Shown here piece by piece: positions 34,922 to 44,886 of a stretch of DNA of 64,000 bases; position 1 is the first letter of the stretch; each line of letters begins with the position of its first letter. The notes beneath the pieces were generated by a model. It was not told where the DNA came from. It ran no database searches and was given only the letters and a program-made list of their open reading frames with translations. A program made the position numbers and the translations under genes. Source of the DNA: Flavobacteriales bacterium (GTDB taxonomy: Bacteria; Bacteroidota; Bacteroidia; Flavobacteriales_F; PHOS-HE28); NCBI GenBank assembly GCA_020635695.1, contig JACJZH010000013.1, positions 21,501 through 85,500 of the forward strand, in the 5' to 3' direction.

Positions 34922-35434
34922 TCAGAACACCATGGTGGCGCGCTTGCGTCCCGGTGCCAGTTCGCGGTGTTCCTCCACGGCCAGGCAGCCACCGTCCGCA
35001 TCGAAGCCGATGGTGCCCACGGGGCCCGCGTAGACCTGATCGGCCATGTGGCGCTCCGGTTCCAGCACCACGCCGAACGACACCTTCCTGACCCGCTCGT
35101 CGAAGTCGCCGGCGGCCACGTGCCGGGTGTCCACGATCACCTCCTTGGTCACATGGCCGGGTTTCTCGAAGCGCAGCACGGCCTCCACATCGGCGGGCAG
35201 GGTCACGTTGAAGCGACCGCGGTCGTTCACGCCCACCGTTTCGGCGGCTCCGTCGTACTCCACCTGCACCGTGATGTCGTCGTAGGATAGTTCAAAGGCC
35301 TGGAGCCAGGCCGTGACCTGGACCTCACGTTCCGCGGGCGGGCTGCCGGGCCCTTCCGGGAGATCCGCAGGAGCGGCGAACGAATTGGTGCCGAAGGCGA
35401 ACAGGATGGCGAAGGAGCTGATGCAGGTCTTCAT
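34922..35434 (-). CDS. Exported protein of unknown function
   Basis: 170 residues from the ATG at 35434. A signal peptide (about 1-18, SSFAILFAFGTNSFA) leads to a beta-rich domain with VTAWLQAFELSYDDITVQVE, RGRFNVTLPADVEAVLRFEK and HVTKEVIVDT, resembling a carboxypeptidase regulatory-like beta-sandwich, though this is uncertain. Probably periplasmic; no T9SS tail. No partner is evident. A TTCGACGAA-like symmetric stretch lies in the gap upstream (35494-35515). Confidence 0.7.
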   Translation of the reverse strand: MKTCISSFAILFAFGTNSFAAPADLPEGPGSPPAEREVQVTAWLQAFELSYDDITVQVEYDGAAETVGVNDRGRFNVTLPADVEAVLRFEKPGHVTKEVIVDTRHVAAGDFDERVRKVSFGVVLEPERHMADQVYAGPVGTIGFDADGGCLAVEEHRELAPGRKRATMVF

Positions 35435-35565
35435 GGCGTGATGTGTTGCGGGACCCGGTCCCGGTCCACACATACGCCTGACCGGCGGCCGAGCGTTCGA
35501 CCTATTCGACGAACGTGGGCTGCGCATCGCCGGAAGCGGGAGGGGCGCGCACGATCGGCGGGCGA

Positions 35566-36114
35566 TCAGTGCGCCAGCCTGGAATAGATGGCACTGTCGG
35601 TGCGGATCCCTTCCCAGACGTAGCTCTCCCGGGTGATGCCTTCCAGCAGGTAGCCGCAGGCTTCCAGCAGCCGGCGCGAACGCGTGTTCCGGGGATCGGT
35701 GATGGCCTCGATGCGGTGGAACCCGAGCGGGCCCAGGGTATGCCGGGTCACCGCCTCCAAGGCCTCGGTCATGAACCCCTTTCCCCAGTGGTCCGGATGA
35801 AGTTGATAGCCCACTTCGGCGGTATCATGCTCCGGTTTCAACCGGTAGAGGCCGATGCTGCCGAGCATGCGTTCCGTGGTGGCGTCCGCGATCACCCACG
35901 ATAGGCTCTCGTTGGCGCTCCGTTCACGTTGCATGCGCGCGATCAGTTCCTCCGCGTCCAGCCGGGTGGTGGCGCGTGGCCTGCCGATGTAGGCCATGGT
36001 GCGTTCATCGCTGCGGATCTGGTACAGCACGTCCGCGTCCTCCGGACGATGGTCACGCAACAGGAGGCGCTCCGTGCGCAGCTCGGGAAACCGGCTGAAG
36101 TCGGGAACCATCAT
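35566..36114 (-). CDS. GNAT acetyltransferase, RimJ/RimL type
   Basis: 182 residues from the first of two adjacent ATGs. The start LRTERLLLRDHRPEDADVLY, the central IGLYRLKPEHDTAEVGYQL, WGKGFMTEALEAVTRH (acetyl-CoA-binding motif) and NTRSRRLLEACGY are the hallmarks of the RimJ/RimL family. These enzymes acetylate N-termini of ribosomal proteins or small amines; the substrate here is unknown. Confidence 0.93.
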   Translation of the reverse strand: MMVPDFSRFPELRTERLLLRDHRPEDADVLYQIRSDERTMAYIGRPRATTRLDAEELIARMQRERSANESLSWVIADATTERMLGSIGLYRLKPEHDTAEVGYQLHPDHWGKGFMTEALEAVTRHTLGPLGFHRIEAITDPRNTRSRRLLEACGYLLEGITRESYVWEGIRTDSAIYSRLAH

Positions 36115-36216
36115 GGCACATGGACGTTCATGGAGGTACGAACGTTGCACGCCGGTCCCGGGTCGAACATGACCGAGGTCTTGTAGCGGATGCCGGGCGT
36201 ACACGAATTTTGGCCC

Positions 36217-39200
36217 ATGTTGCGCTTTCATTTCCTGCTCGTAGCCCTGCTGCCCGTCCTTGGCGCAGAAGCCCAGTCCCCCTGGTCCGATGCGACCGCC
36301 AATAGGTCCTCCCTGACCGGAGAACGCCGGATCGCCCCCACCGTGCACCGGACCGTGTCCATCGACCCGCAGGCCATGCGGGCGGTGCTGGACCAGGCCC
36401 CCACGGGCATGCTCCAGGAGGTGGCGGGAAGCCCTGTCGTCATCGACCTGCCCAGGCCGGACGGGGGTGCACTGTCGTTCCGTTTCCTCGAGGTCCCGGT
36501 GCTGCATCCCGATCTCCAGGCACAGTATCCATCCATCCGCACCTTCACCGGTGTGGGTGTGGAGGATCCGTCGGTCCACGTGAAGTTCGACCTGACCCCG
36601 CACGGCTTCCATGCGATGGTGCTGGGCGATGCGGGCGAGGACTGGTTCATCGACCCGCTGGTGCAAGGCAACGCGGTGCAGCACCAGGTGTACTTCAAGA
36701 AGGATTTCACCAAGCAGGTTCCGGGCGGGTTCTCCTTCTGCAGCTATGAGCAGGAGAACGACATCGCGGCGGCGCAGAAGCTCACGCGCCAGTGGATGGC
36801 CCAACGCGCGGCCGAGCGGGTGGGGGACTGCCAGCTGCGGACCTACCGGCTGGCCCTGGCCTGCACCGGGGAATACGCGAACTACCACGGCAGCAACACC
36901 GGCAACAACGACAAAAGCTTCGCCCTGGCCGCCATGGCCACCACCATGAACCGGGTGAACGGGATCTATGAGCGCGACGCCACGCTCACCATGGTCATCG
37001 TGCCGAACAACGACCTGCTGGTGTACCTCGATGGAGCGACCGACCCCTACACGAACGGCAGTGGAAGTACCATGCTCGGTGAGAACCAGTCCACCTGCAA
37101 CGCGGTGATCGGCTCTGCGAACTACGACATCGGTCATGTCTTCAGCACGGGCGGTGGCGGCATCGCTTCGCTGAACAGCCCCTGCACGAGCAACAAGGCC
37201 CGGGGTGTCACCGGTCAGAGCAACCCGATCGGCGATCCCTTCGACATCGACTACGTGGCGCATGAGATGGGCCACCAGTACGGCGGCAACCACACGCAGA
37301 ACAACAACTGCAACCGGGCCGCCAGTGCGGCCGTGGAGGTGGGGAGCGGGATCACCATCATGGGCTATGCCGGCATCTGTGCGCCGGATGTCGCCAGCAA
37401 CAGCATCGCCATGTTCGGTGGCTACAGCATGCAGGAGATGGCCGCGAACATCACCATCGGGAACAGCAGTACCTGCCCGGTGACGACACCGCTCACCAAT
37501 CAGCCGCCCACGGCGAACGCAGGACCCGACCGGACCATCCCGTCCTCCACGCCGTTCATCCTCACCGGAACCGCCTCGGATCCCAACGGCACGGCCTCGC
37601 TCACCTACAGCTGGGAGCAGATGGACAATGCGGTGGCCACACAACCGCCGCAGCCCACCAATACCGACGGCCCTGCCTGGGAACCGCTGCTTCCGCAGAA
37701 CACACCGGTGCGCTACATGCCCAACCTGCCGGCCGTGATCGCGAACACGACTCCCACGTGGGAAGTGCTCAGCAGCGTGACCCGCGACTACACCTTCCGG
37801 CTCACCGTGCGGGACAACGCCTCCGGTGCGGGCTGCAACGACCAGGACAACATGATCGTGAACGTGGACGGCAACAGCGGCCCCTTCCTGGTCACCCAAC
37901 CGAACACGTCGCTCAGCTGGTCGGCGCTCACCAACCAGACCATCACCTGGGACGTGGCCGGGACCAATGGTCCACCGGTCAACTGCACCGCGGTGGACAT
38001 CCTCTTGTCGCTTGATGGCGGACTGACCTATCCGATCACCCTGGCCACGGCCACGCCGAACGATGGCAGCCAGACCGTCCAGGTCCCGAACCAGCAGACC
38101 ACCGCCGCCCGGGTGATGGTGCGCGCGAACGGCAACATCTTCTACGACATCTCGAACACCGACTTCACCATCGCGGCACCCACCTCGCCGGACTACACGC
38201 TGGCGGTGACCAACGCCACAGGCACGGCCTGCCAGCCGGGTCCTGCCGCCTACACGGTGCAGGTGGGGAGCATCCTGGGCTACAGCGATCCGGTGACCCT
38301 GGGCACGAGCGGTCTCCCTGCCGGTCTCAGCGCTTCCTTCGGCACCAACCCACTGAGCCCGGTGGGAAGCACCACGCTCACGATCGGCAACACCAACTCC
38401 GTGGCACCAGGCGTCTACAACTTCACGCTCACCGCCAACAGTACGAGCGGTCCTAAGAGCCTGGCCCTGGTGCTGGAGGTCTTCGCCTCTCCCGGCCAGG
38501 TTTCGCTGTTGTCCCCCACCGACGGCACCGTGGCCTTCAGCCCGGGCTCGCCATTGACGTGGAACGCCGATCCCAATGCCGACACCTACGACATCCAGAT
38601 CGCCACGGACCCGGGGATGACCAACATCGTGGAGTCGGGGTCCGGGATCACCGGTACCAGTTATCAGACCACCGTGGCCAACCAGCCGTTGACCACCTAC
38701 TACTGGCGGGTGCAGTCCGTGAACACCTGTGGGTTCGGGACGCCCAGTCCCATCTGGAGCTACACCACCGATGCCTGCGTGAACGTGACCGTGCGCATCG
38801 TGCTGGACCGCTACGGGTCGGAGACCACCTGGAGCATCGAGGACGGTGGTGGTGCCGTGTACGCCAGTGGCGGGCCCTACACCGATGCCGCCAGCAATGG
38901 GGAGTACCCGCAACCTGACGTGAACGTGTGTCTGCCGGCCGGCTGTTACGACCTGATCGTGAACGACTCGTTCGGGGATGGCATGTGCTGTGCCTATGGG
39001 AACGGCTTCATCGGTGTATTGGACGGCGCTTCGATCCCGCTGGCAAGGACCGATGCGTTCCAGTTCACCAGCACGGTCCCGTTCTGTGTGCCGGCGGCCT
39101 GCGGAACACCGCTTCCCTACAGCGAGGACTTCGAAGGTGGGAGTGGCGATTGGCTGCAGGGCTTCGAGGACGACATCGACTGGACGCTCCTCTCCGGAGG

Positions 39201-40335
39201 CACGCCGAGCGGGAACACGGGACCTTCAGGAGACCACACCTCGGGTGGCGGCAACTACCTGTACGTGGAGGCCACCAATCCGAATTTCCCGTCGAAGCTG
39301 GCGGAGCTTTACGGGCCTTGCATCGATCTGAGCGGGATCGGCAGTGCCCAGCTGTCGTTCTGGTACCACATGTGGGGGGCGGACATGGGAACCTTGTCCC
39401 TGGACGTGTTCTCGGGAGGTTCCTGGACCACTGATGTGTGGACGCTCAGCGGCGATCAGGGGAACAGCTGGCAGCAGGCCGTCGTCTCCCTCACGCCCTA
39501 CGCAGGAGGGCCCTTGCGCCTCCGGTTCCGGGGAACGACCGGAGCGAACTTCACCAGCGACATGGCGATCGATGACATCAACGTCACCGGCACGAGCGAA
39601 GTGCAGGTGCAGGTGAAGGCCTGGCTTGAAGGGCCGTACGATGATGGGTCGGGGAGCATGACGGACGAATTGCGCGCAGGAGGACTGCTGCCCCTTTCCG
39701 AACCTTACTCGGGACTGGGGTATGCCCATGTGGGCGGCGGTGGTGAGAGCACCACGGCCCAGGTGCTGGCGGTGACGGGTGCGAACGCGATCGTGGACTG
39801 GGTGGTGGTGGAACTGCGTGATGCCAACACCCCGGCGAACGTGCTGGCCACACGGAGCGGATTGCTCCAGCGTGATGGTGATGTGGTGGGCATGGACGGC
39901 AGTTCACCGCTGACCTTCGGAGTGGCCCCGGGAAGCTATCATGTGGCGCTGAGGCACCGGAACCACCTGGGTTGCATGTCCGGCAACGCGGCCGCATTGG
40001 ATGCGAGCCCGACCGTGGTGGACTTCCGGCTGGCCGCGACGGCGACCTTCGGCACCGACGCCCGCAAGCCCGTTGGCAGTACCCGGGTGCTCTGGGCGGG
40101 GAACGTGGTGTTCGATGCCCAGCTCAAGTACACGGGCAGCTTGAACGACCGGGATCCCATCCTCACGGTGATCGGAGGGACGGTGCCCACCGGTTCGGCG
40201 GCTGGTTACCTGTCCGAGGACGTGAACATGGACGGGCAGGCGCGCTACACCGGTGTGGAGAACGACCGGGACATCATCCTGCAGAACATCGGCGGGGTGG
40301 TACCCACGGCCACGCGGATGGAGCAGCTGCCTTGA
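36217..40335 (+). CDS. Large secreted metzincin metalloprotease with MAM-like domain
   Basis: 1372 residues from the ATG at 36217 (signal peptide FHFLLVALLPVLGAEAQ). After a propeptide-like region comes a reprolysin-type catalytic domain (about 210-430) with the zinc site HEMGHQYGGNHT at residue 349 and the Met-turn in IMGYAG. Ig-like/Fn3-like beta domains follow (about 435-850), then a MAM-like domain (about 967-1125, from YSEDFEGGSGDW). The last about 245 residues are not a classic T9SS type A tail but another conserved-looking module (VKAWLEGPYDDG, VDWVVVELRD, LQRDGDVVG, RHRNHLG) ending in a dockerin-like DVNMDGQARYTGVENDRD. Probably exported through the outer membrane. Confidence 0.88.
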   Translation: MLRFHFLLVALLPVLGAEAQSPWSDATANRSSLTGERRIAPTVHRTVSIDPQAMRAVLDQAPTGMLQEVAGSPVVIDLPRPDGGALSFRFLEVPVLHPDLQAQYPSIRTFTGVGVEDPSVHVKFDLTPHGFHAMVLGDAGEDWFIDPLVQGNAVQHQVYFKKDFTKQVPGGFSFCSYEQENDIAAAQKLTRQWMAQRAAERVGDCQLRTYRLALACTGEYANYHGSNTGNNDKSFALAAMATTMNRVNGIYERDATLTMVIVPNNDLLVYLDGATDPYTNGSGSTMLGENQSTCNAVIGSANYDIGHVFSTGGGGIASLNSPCTSNKARGVTGQSNPIGDPFDIDYVAHEMGHQYGGNHTQNNNCNRAASAAVEVGSGITIMGYAGICAPDVASNSIAMFGGYSMQEMAANITIGNSSTCPVTTPLTNQPPTANAGPDRTIPSSTPFILTGTASDPNGTASLTYSWEQMDNAVATQPPQPTNTDGPAWEPLLPQNTPVRYMPNLPAVIANTTPTWEVLSSVTRDYTFRLTVRDNASGAGCNDQDNMIVNVDGNSGPFLVTQPNTSLSWSALTNQTITWDVAGTNGPPVNCTAVDILLSLDGGLTYPITLATATPNDGSQTVQVPNQQTTAARVMVRANGNIFYDISNTDFTIAAPTSPDYTLAVTNATGTACQPGPAAYTVQVGSILGYSDPVTLGTSGLPAGLSASFGTNPLSPVGSTTLTIGNTNSVAPGVYNFTLTANSTSGPKSLALVLEVFASPGQVSLLSPTDGTVAFSPGSPLTWNADPNADTYDIQIATDPGMTNIVESGSGITGTSYQTTVANQPLTTYYWRVQSVNTCGFGTPSPIWSYTTDACVNVTVRIVLDRYGSETTWSIEDGGGAVYASGGPYTDAASNGEYPQPDVNVCLPAGCYDLIVNDSFGDGMCCAYGNGFIGVLDGASIPLARTDAFQFTSTVPFCVPAACGTPLPYSEDFEGGSGDWLQGFEDDIDWTLLSGGTPSGNTGPSGDHTSGGGNYLYVEATNPNFPSKLAELYGPCIDLSGIGSAQLSFWYHMWGADMGTLSLDVFSGGSWTTDVWTLSGDQGNSWQQAVVSLTPYAGGPLRLRFRGTTGANFTSDMAIDDINVTGTSEVQVQVKAWLEGPYDDGSGSMTDELRAGGLLPLSEPYSGLGYAHVGGGGESTTAQVLAVTGANAIVDWVVVELRDANTPANVLATRSGLLQRDGDVVGMDGSSPLTFGVAPGSYHVALRHRNHLGCMSGNAAALDASPTVVDFRLAATATFGTDARKPVGSTRVLWAGNVVFDAQLKYTGSLNDRDPILTVIGGTVPTGSAAGYLSEDVNMDGQARYTGVENDRDIILQNIGGVVPTATRMEQLP

Positions 40336-40347
40336 GTGGAACGCCCG

Positions 40348-41700
40348 CTAACGTTGGCGGCGTTGCAGCAGGTCCACGGCCAGGGGCCAGACCAGCAAGG
40401 GCAGCACCCAGCTCATCCGGGTCTGGAACCGGTCCGCCACCGTGCTCACGCCCGCACACACGAGGGCATTGGCGACCAGGGCCATGAGGGCGGCCAGGAC
40501 CAGGATCCGCATGTTCACGGCAAGCCGGTCCCAGCGTGCCGCGATCGCGACGAGTGCTCCTGCTGTGAGGAGCCAGCCGAGCCAGAGCAGCATGTCGGCG
40601 AGCCGCAGCACGGAGCGCGCACGCATCTCATCGCGGTTCATCACGGAGGACCGGAACGCCGATAGTTCGTGGGGAACATGCTTCTCGATCTGATGGAACG
40701 GAGGGCTCTCGGGCGAGGCGTACCAGGTGCCCAGCAGCCCGTTGCCGATGTGCAGGTCGGTGAGTTGACGCACGGTGCCGGCCAGGGTGTTGCTGATGAA
40801 GCGTTGCGTGAGCCCGGGGGTGGTCAGGGCCTCCTTCACGATGAGGCCGTATTCCTGTCTGGTGGCCGCCCATCCGCCCATTGCGTACACCGGGCTTTCA
40901 GGGTTCCAGAGGAAGTCCTGGCTGTTATTGGGCAGGCTGTCCTTCCAGGCACATAGCTCCCATCCGGATCCCGGGCAACGTTCCTGGAGCAGCTCAGGAA
41001 GCACCCCGCTGTCGATCAACCGCCCCATGAGGAACACGTGCGCGGGCCGGGAGGAAGGCGCGCCCGTGGACCAGGAGGCGGCAAGCGGAGGGAGCCACCA
41101 ACCAACAAGGACCAGCGAGAGGACGCCGATCAGCCGCATGCGGTGGCCGCGCCCGGAACGCAACACGACCGGAGCAAGTCCCAGGCACAGCAGCAACAGG
41201 ATGGGCGCGTTGCCGGCATGCAGGGCCAGGCTGAGGAGCAGGATCAGGGCCCAGGTCCATTGCCCGACCGGACCGTGCCTTCCCAGGAGCAGTTGGAGCA
41301 GGGAGGCGATGCCGATGCCCGTGAAGATGTCCGGCATCAACTGACCGGCGTACCAGCCGATGCCGGTGAACAGGACCAGCCCCAGCAACAGCACCGGGAG
41401 CCGCGCTTCCAGCGGATGCGGTACCATGCTGCGCAACGACCGGACCGCGACGAAGGCGGTGAGGAGGCACTGCACGACCACCGGTCCCCAGAGCGTGGTC
41501 CCGTTCAGGCTGGTCCAACGCAGGAACAGACCGTACCAGACGGGCCGGTCGGGCGGCACATAGCCCTCGAACGCCGTACGCAGGTAGGTGCCCGTATCGG
41601 AGTAAACGAGCGGGTAGCCGTTCAGCACCGGGACCGACAGCAGCAGCAGCGCGGCACCCAGCCAGGGCCACAGCTCCGTGGACCGGAGGACCTGCTTCAT
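40348..41700 (-). CDS. Polytopic membrane protein, possibly GT-C-like
   Basis: 450 residues with about ten hydrophobic helices: one near 12-28 after STELWPWLG, a first outer loop with YSDTGTYLRTAFEGYVPPDR, many helices between 85 and 220, and three at 360-440. The acidic residue soon after helix 1 and the overall plan resemble GT-C glycosyltransferases such as PMT-like proteins, but no family motif is conclusive. Its ATG overlaps the stop codon of the sensor-cyclase gene (ATGA), so the two are made together. Confidence 0.65.
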   Translation of the reverse strand: MKQVLRSTELWPWLGAALLLLSVPVLNGYPLVYSDTGTYLRTAFEGYVPPDRPVWYGLFLRWTSLNGTTLWGPVVVQCLLTAFVAVRSLRSMVPHPLEARLPVLLLGLVLFTGIGWYAGQLMPDIFTGIGIASLLQLLLGRHGPVGQWTWALILLLSLALHAGNAPILLLLCLGLAPVVLRSGRGHRMRLIGVLSLVLVGWWLPPLAASWSTGAPSSRPAHVFLMGRLIDSGVLPELLQERCPGSGWELCAWKDSLPNNSQDFLWNPESPVYAMGGWAATRQEYGLIVKEALTTPGLTQRFISNTLAGTVRQLTDLHIGNGLLGTWYASPESPPFHQIEKHVPHELSAFRSSVMNRDEMRARSVLRLADMLLWLGWLLTAGALVAIAARWDRLAVNMRILVLAALMALVANALVCAGVSTVADRFQTRMSWVLPLLVWPLAVDLLQRRQR

Positions 41701-44700
41701 GGTGTCGGGTTTCCCAACAGGTCCAGCAGCTCGGCGTTCGGCACGCGTCCGCTGCGGTCGGTGCTGTAAGCCGGTCGGAGCCGGTCCAGGAAGTACATCT
41801 GCATCTCGCCCTTGTTCTTCACCTGGAGCGGTCCGCGGGGCGTGCACTGGACGTACTCCATGACACCGGCGTAGGTGGCGCCCGAGAGGTTGATGCGGCC
41901 GGGGGCGCCGTTGCTCTCCATCCGGCTGGCCAGGTTCACCGTGTCGCCCCACACGTCGTAGGCGAACTTCTTCTCGCCCACCACGCCGGCGATCACCGGA
42001 CCGGTATGGATGCCGATGCGGATGGGCCATTCAGCCAGACCTTCCCGGGCGCGTTCCCGGTTCACCCGGTCGGCCTCATCCAGCATGGCCAGCGCCATCA
42101 GCACCATGGCCAGTGCATGTTGCGGATGTTCTTCGGGCAATCCCGCCGCGCACATGTAGGCGTCCCCGATGGTCTTGATCTTCTCGATGCCGAATCGATC
42201 GGTGAGCCGGTCGAAGGCCCGGAAGAACCGGTCCAGGTCGCTCACCAGGCGCGTGTCCCCCAGCTCGGCACTGAACCGGGTGAAGCCCTGGAAGTCGCTG
42301 AACAGCACCGTGCACGACGGGTAGCTGTGCGCCTGGGCCTGGCCGTGCTCGCGCAGTTCCAGCGCCGTGCTCTCCGGGAGGATGTTCAGCAGCAGACGTT
42401 CGCTGCGGTGCTTTTCCTCGGCCAGTTCGCTCGTGCGCTCGCGTACCATGCCCTCCAGCCGTTCCCTGTCGCGCCGGAGCTTGCGCGTGCGCAATTGCAC
42501 GAAGCCGAGGACCAACAGGATGCCTGCGCCACCCGCGGCCGCCTGGAATCCCGTGGTGCGCCAGATCGGGGGTTCCACGGTGAAGCCGAAGCGGAAGGGC
42601 TCCTGGTTCCAGACCCCGCTCGCATTGCGTGCGATCACCTGGAAGGTGTACTCCCCGGGCTGCAGGTTGCTGTACGTCACGCGGTCCTGTTCCGTGATGG
42701 GGGACCAGTCCGGATCGTAGCCGTCCAGGAAGTACTGGTAGCGGACCTTCTCCGGGTAGGCCAGCGACACGCCCACGAAGGAGAAGGTCAGCTGGTTCTT
42801 GTTGTGCGGAAGCACCAGTCCGCGGGGAAGTCCCTGGGTGTCCACGCGATCGCACCACGGGCTCCAGTCCACTTCCTCGTAGAAGAGCTCAAGCCCCGTC
42901 AACCGGGTGCTGGGCTCGTTCGGGTCGCGGAGCACGTAGTCGGGCTGGTAGCGGGTGAGGCCCTGCACGGTGCCGAACCACAGCGAGCTGTCCAGCGGGT
43001 CCAGCAGGCATGCGTTCCGGAAGGTCTCCACACCGGCAAAGCCTTCCTCGGCCCCGTAGTGGTCGATGTCGATCACGTTCTCCTGGAGTTCGTCGAGCAT
43101 CACGTGGTCGAGCCCCAGACGTGTGCCGATCCACAGGTTCTGCACCTCGTCCAGCAGCACCTGTTCCACATAGGCGTTGCCCAGTCCCTGGGCGGAACCC
43201 ATGCCTCCGGTCAGGGTCAGGGAATCGAGTCGCGATCCCCTCAGGCGGAAGAGGCCATGCCCCTCACTGCCACACCACAGATTGCCCATGCCATCACGTA
43301 CCAGGGAAGTGTAGGTGTGGGCAGGCGCCACGGGGATCGGCATCGGTTCCCAAGGCACACGCCGGGTGTCCAGGTACAGGAGGCCGGCCGCGGAGGCGAT
43401 CCAGACCGTATCTCCGGCCGGTGCCACCGCGTTCACGGGTGCCGACAGCGGCATGCGCACCACCTCTCCGTCGCCAGGCGCACACAGGAGGCCATCGCTG
43501 GTGCCCGCCCAGATGCGGCCCTCCCCGTCGGTGATCAGGAAGTTGGTGCTGCGATCGCTGGCCCGGCGCGTGCCCAGGTTCACGAACCGGTCGTTGCGGA
43601 GCACGAAGGCCCCTTCATGCTTGGTGCCCACGATCACCCGGCCCGTGCTGTCGCAGGTCAGGGAAAGCACGAAGGGGTCCACCAGTCCTTCGTCGGGTCC
43701 GTACCGGGTAAGCACCTCGCCGTCGAAATGGGCCACGCCACCTCCGTAGGTGCCGATCCAGACATCGCCGTCGCGGGTGCGTTGCACGGCGCTCACGATG
43801 CGCGACCCAAGACCATCGCGATCGGTGAAGTGGATGAAGGCCAGGCTCACGAACTTGCTCGCGCCGCCATACTCCGTGCCGATCCACACGGCCCCGGAAC
43901 GGTCCTGGTAGAGGGAGCGGATGTCGTTGTTGCCAAGTCCGTTGCGTGTGGTGAGGGTGCGGGCATTGGTCAGGTCGTTCAGCCCGCGTTCCAGCATCAC
44001 CAGGCCCATCGGGGTGCCGATCCAGATGGCACCATGCCTGCCGCGCAGCAGGCTTTGCACCCGGTTCGTGGGCAGCACGTTGGTGGTGTCCAGGCGGTGT
44101 GTCAGGCCATCTTCCAGGATCCAGGCACCCACTCTCGATCCCACCATCAGACAGGTGCTGTCGGCGAACACGGTGGTGGCCTCCGCGCCGGCGGTGACGG
44201 GCAGCAGCCTGGTGCGACCTTCCTCGCACAGCATGACCCCCTTGTCCGTGGCGGACCAGATGGAGGTGCCCATACGGGCCATGCCGTTCACGCGCAGGCC
44301 GGCCAGCTCCGTGATGGGCTCCCAGGCAGCGGCTTCGGGCGTTGTGGCGCGCCAGGTGCCCATGGTCCGGCTGGAGACCCACAGCCTGTCCTGGGCATCC
44401 ACCAACATGCCAGTGATCTCGGCGTCGCGAAGCGCCTCGGGGCCGGCCTCCACGAAGCGGCCCTGGTCCCTCCGCATCACGCCGCGTCCGAGCCCGATCC
44501 ACAAGGTGCCTGACGGGTCGCGCAGGACGGCGTTCACGGCATCATCACGCAGGCCGGAACGGCGGTCGTAGGTGCGGAAGTGGCGGCCATCGGTGCGGCA
44601 GATCCCCGCACTCGTGCCCATCCACAGAAAGCCGTCCGGATCTTCCTGGAAGGCATGCACGCTCGCCCCCGGCAGGCCGTCGCCCAGCGAGAACACCCGC

Positions 44701-44777
44701 AGGTCGTACTGCTGGGCGCCCGCGATGGACGCATTGAGGCCCATGAGCAGGATGGCGGTCCGGAGGGCGCTTGGCAT
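41697..44777 (-). CDS. Two-component-propeller sensor fused to class III adenylate cyclase
   Basis: 1026 residues. A signal peptide (1-21) is followed by two seven-bladed Reg_prop propellers (about 25-640; blades carry W-I-G-T patterns such as GAVWIGTEYGG), a Y_Y_Y domain (about 655-735), one transmembrane helix (about 745-765), a short coiled coil (SELAEEKHRSERLL), and a class III cyclase domain (about 820-985). The metal Asp is in LFSDFQGFT, and Lys in EKIKTIGDAYM plus Asp in YDVWGDTVNLASR mark ATP as substrate, with Asn and Arg of the catalytic set present. The usual output of this sensor type in Bacteroidota is a histidine kinase, so cAMP output is notable. The start is the ATG at 44777, 7 bases after a TAACTTCC box. 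Confidence 0.9.
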   Translation of the reverse strand: MPSALRTAILLMGLNASIAGAQQYDLRVFSLGDGLPGASVHAFQEDPDGFLWMGTSAGICRTDGRHFRTYDRRSGLRDDAVNAVLRDPSGTLWIGLGRGVMRRDQGRFVEAGPEALRDAEITGMLVDAQDRLWVSSRTMGTWRATTPEAAAWEPITELAGLRVNGMARMGTSIWSATDKGVMLCEEGRTRLLPVTAGAEATTVFADSTCLMVGSRVGAWILEDGLTHRLDTTNVLPTNRVQSLLRGRHGAIWIGTPMGLVMLERGLNDLTNARTLTTRNGLGNNDIRSLYQDRSGAVWIGTEYGGASKFVSLAFIHFTDRDGLGSRIVSAVQRTRDGDVWIGTYGGGVAHFDGEVLTRYGPDEGLVDPFVLSLTCDSTGRVIVGTKHEGAFVLRNDRFVNLGTRRASDRSTNFLITDGEGRIWAGTSDGLLCAPGDGEVVRMPLSAPVNAVAPAGDTVWIASAAGLLYLDTRRVPWEPMPIPVAPAHTYTSLVRDGMGNLWCGSEGHGLFRLRGSRLDSLTLTGGMGSAQGLGNAYVEQVLLDEVQNLWIGTRLGLDHVMLDELQENVIDIDHYGAEEGFAGVETFRNACLLDPLDSSLWFGTVQGLTRYQPDYVLRDPNEPSTRLTGLELFYEEVDWSPWCDRVDTQGLPRGLVLPHNKNQLTFSFVGVSLAYPEKVRYQYFLDGYDPDWSPITEQDRVTYSNLQPGEYTFQVIARNASGVWNQEPFRFGFTVEPPIWRTTGFQAAAGGAGILLVLGFVQLRTRKLRRDRERLEGMVRERTSELAEEKHRSERLLLNILPESTALELREHGQAQAHSYPSCTVLFSDFQGFTRFSAELGDTRLVSDLDRFFRAFDRLTDRFGIEKIKTIGDAYMCAAGLPEEHPQHALAMVLMALAMLDEADRVNRERAREGLAEWPIRIGIHTGPVIAGVVGEKKFAYDVWGDTVNLASRMESNGAPGRINLSGATYAGVMEYVQCTPRGPLQVKNKGEMQMYFLDRLRPAYSTDRSGRVPNAELLDLLGNPTP

Positions 44778-44784
44778 GGCGGCG

Positions 44785-44792
44785 GGAAGTTA
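44785..44792 (-). promoter_or_regulatory. -7-like box TAACTTCC of the sensor-cyclase gene
   Basis: Minus-strand TAACTTCC, a weaker variant of the pattern, 7 bases before the ATG at 44777. Confidence 0.35.
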
Positions 44793-44886
44793 ACTGACGC
44801 TGTCGGCCGCTGCTGGCGGGGGAAAGCAGGATCCCCGGGTTTCGGTATTATCTTTTACCAACGTTTCACCAAAACCGTATCGCTCC

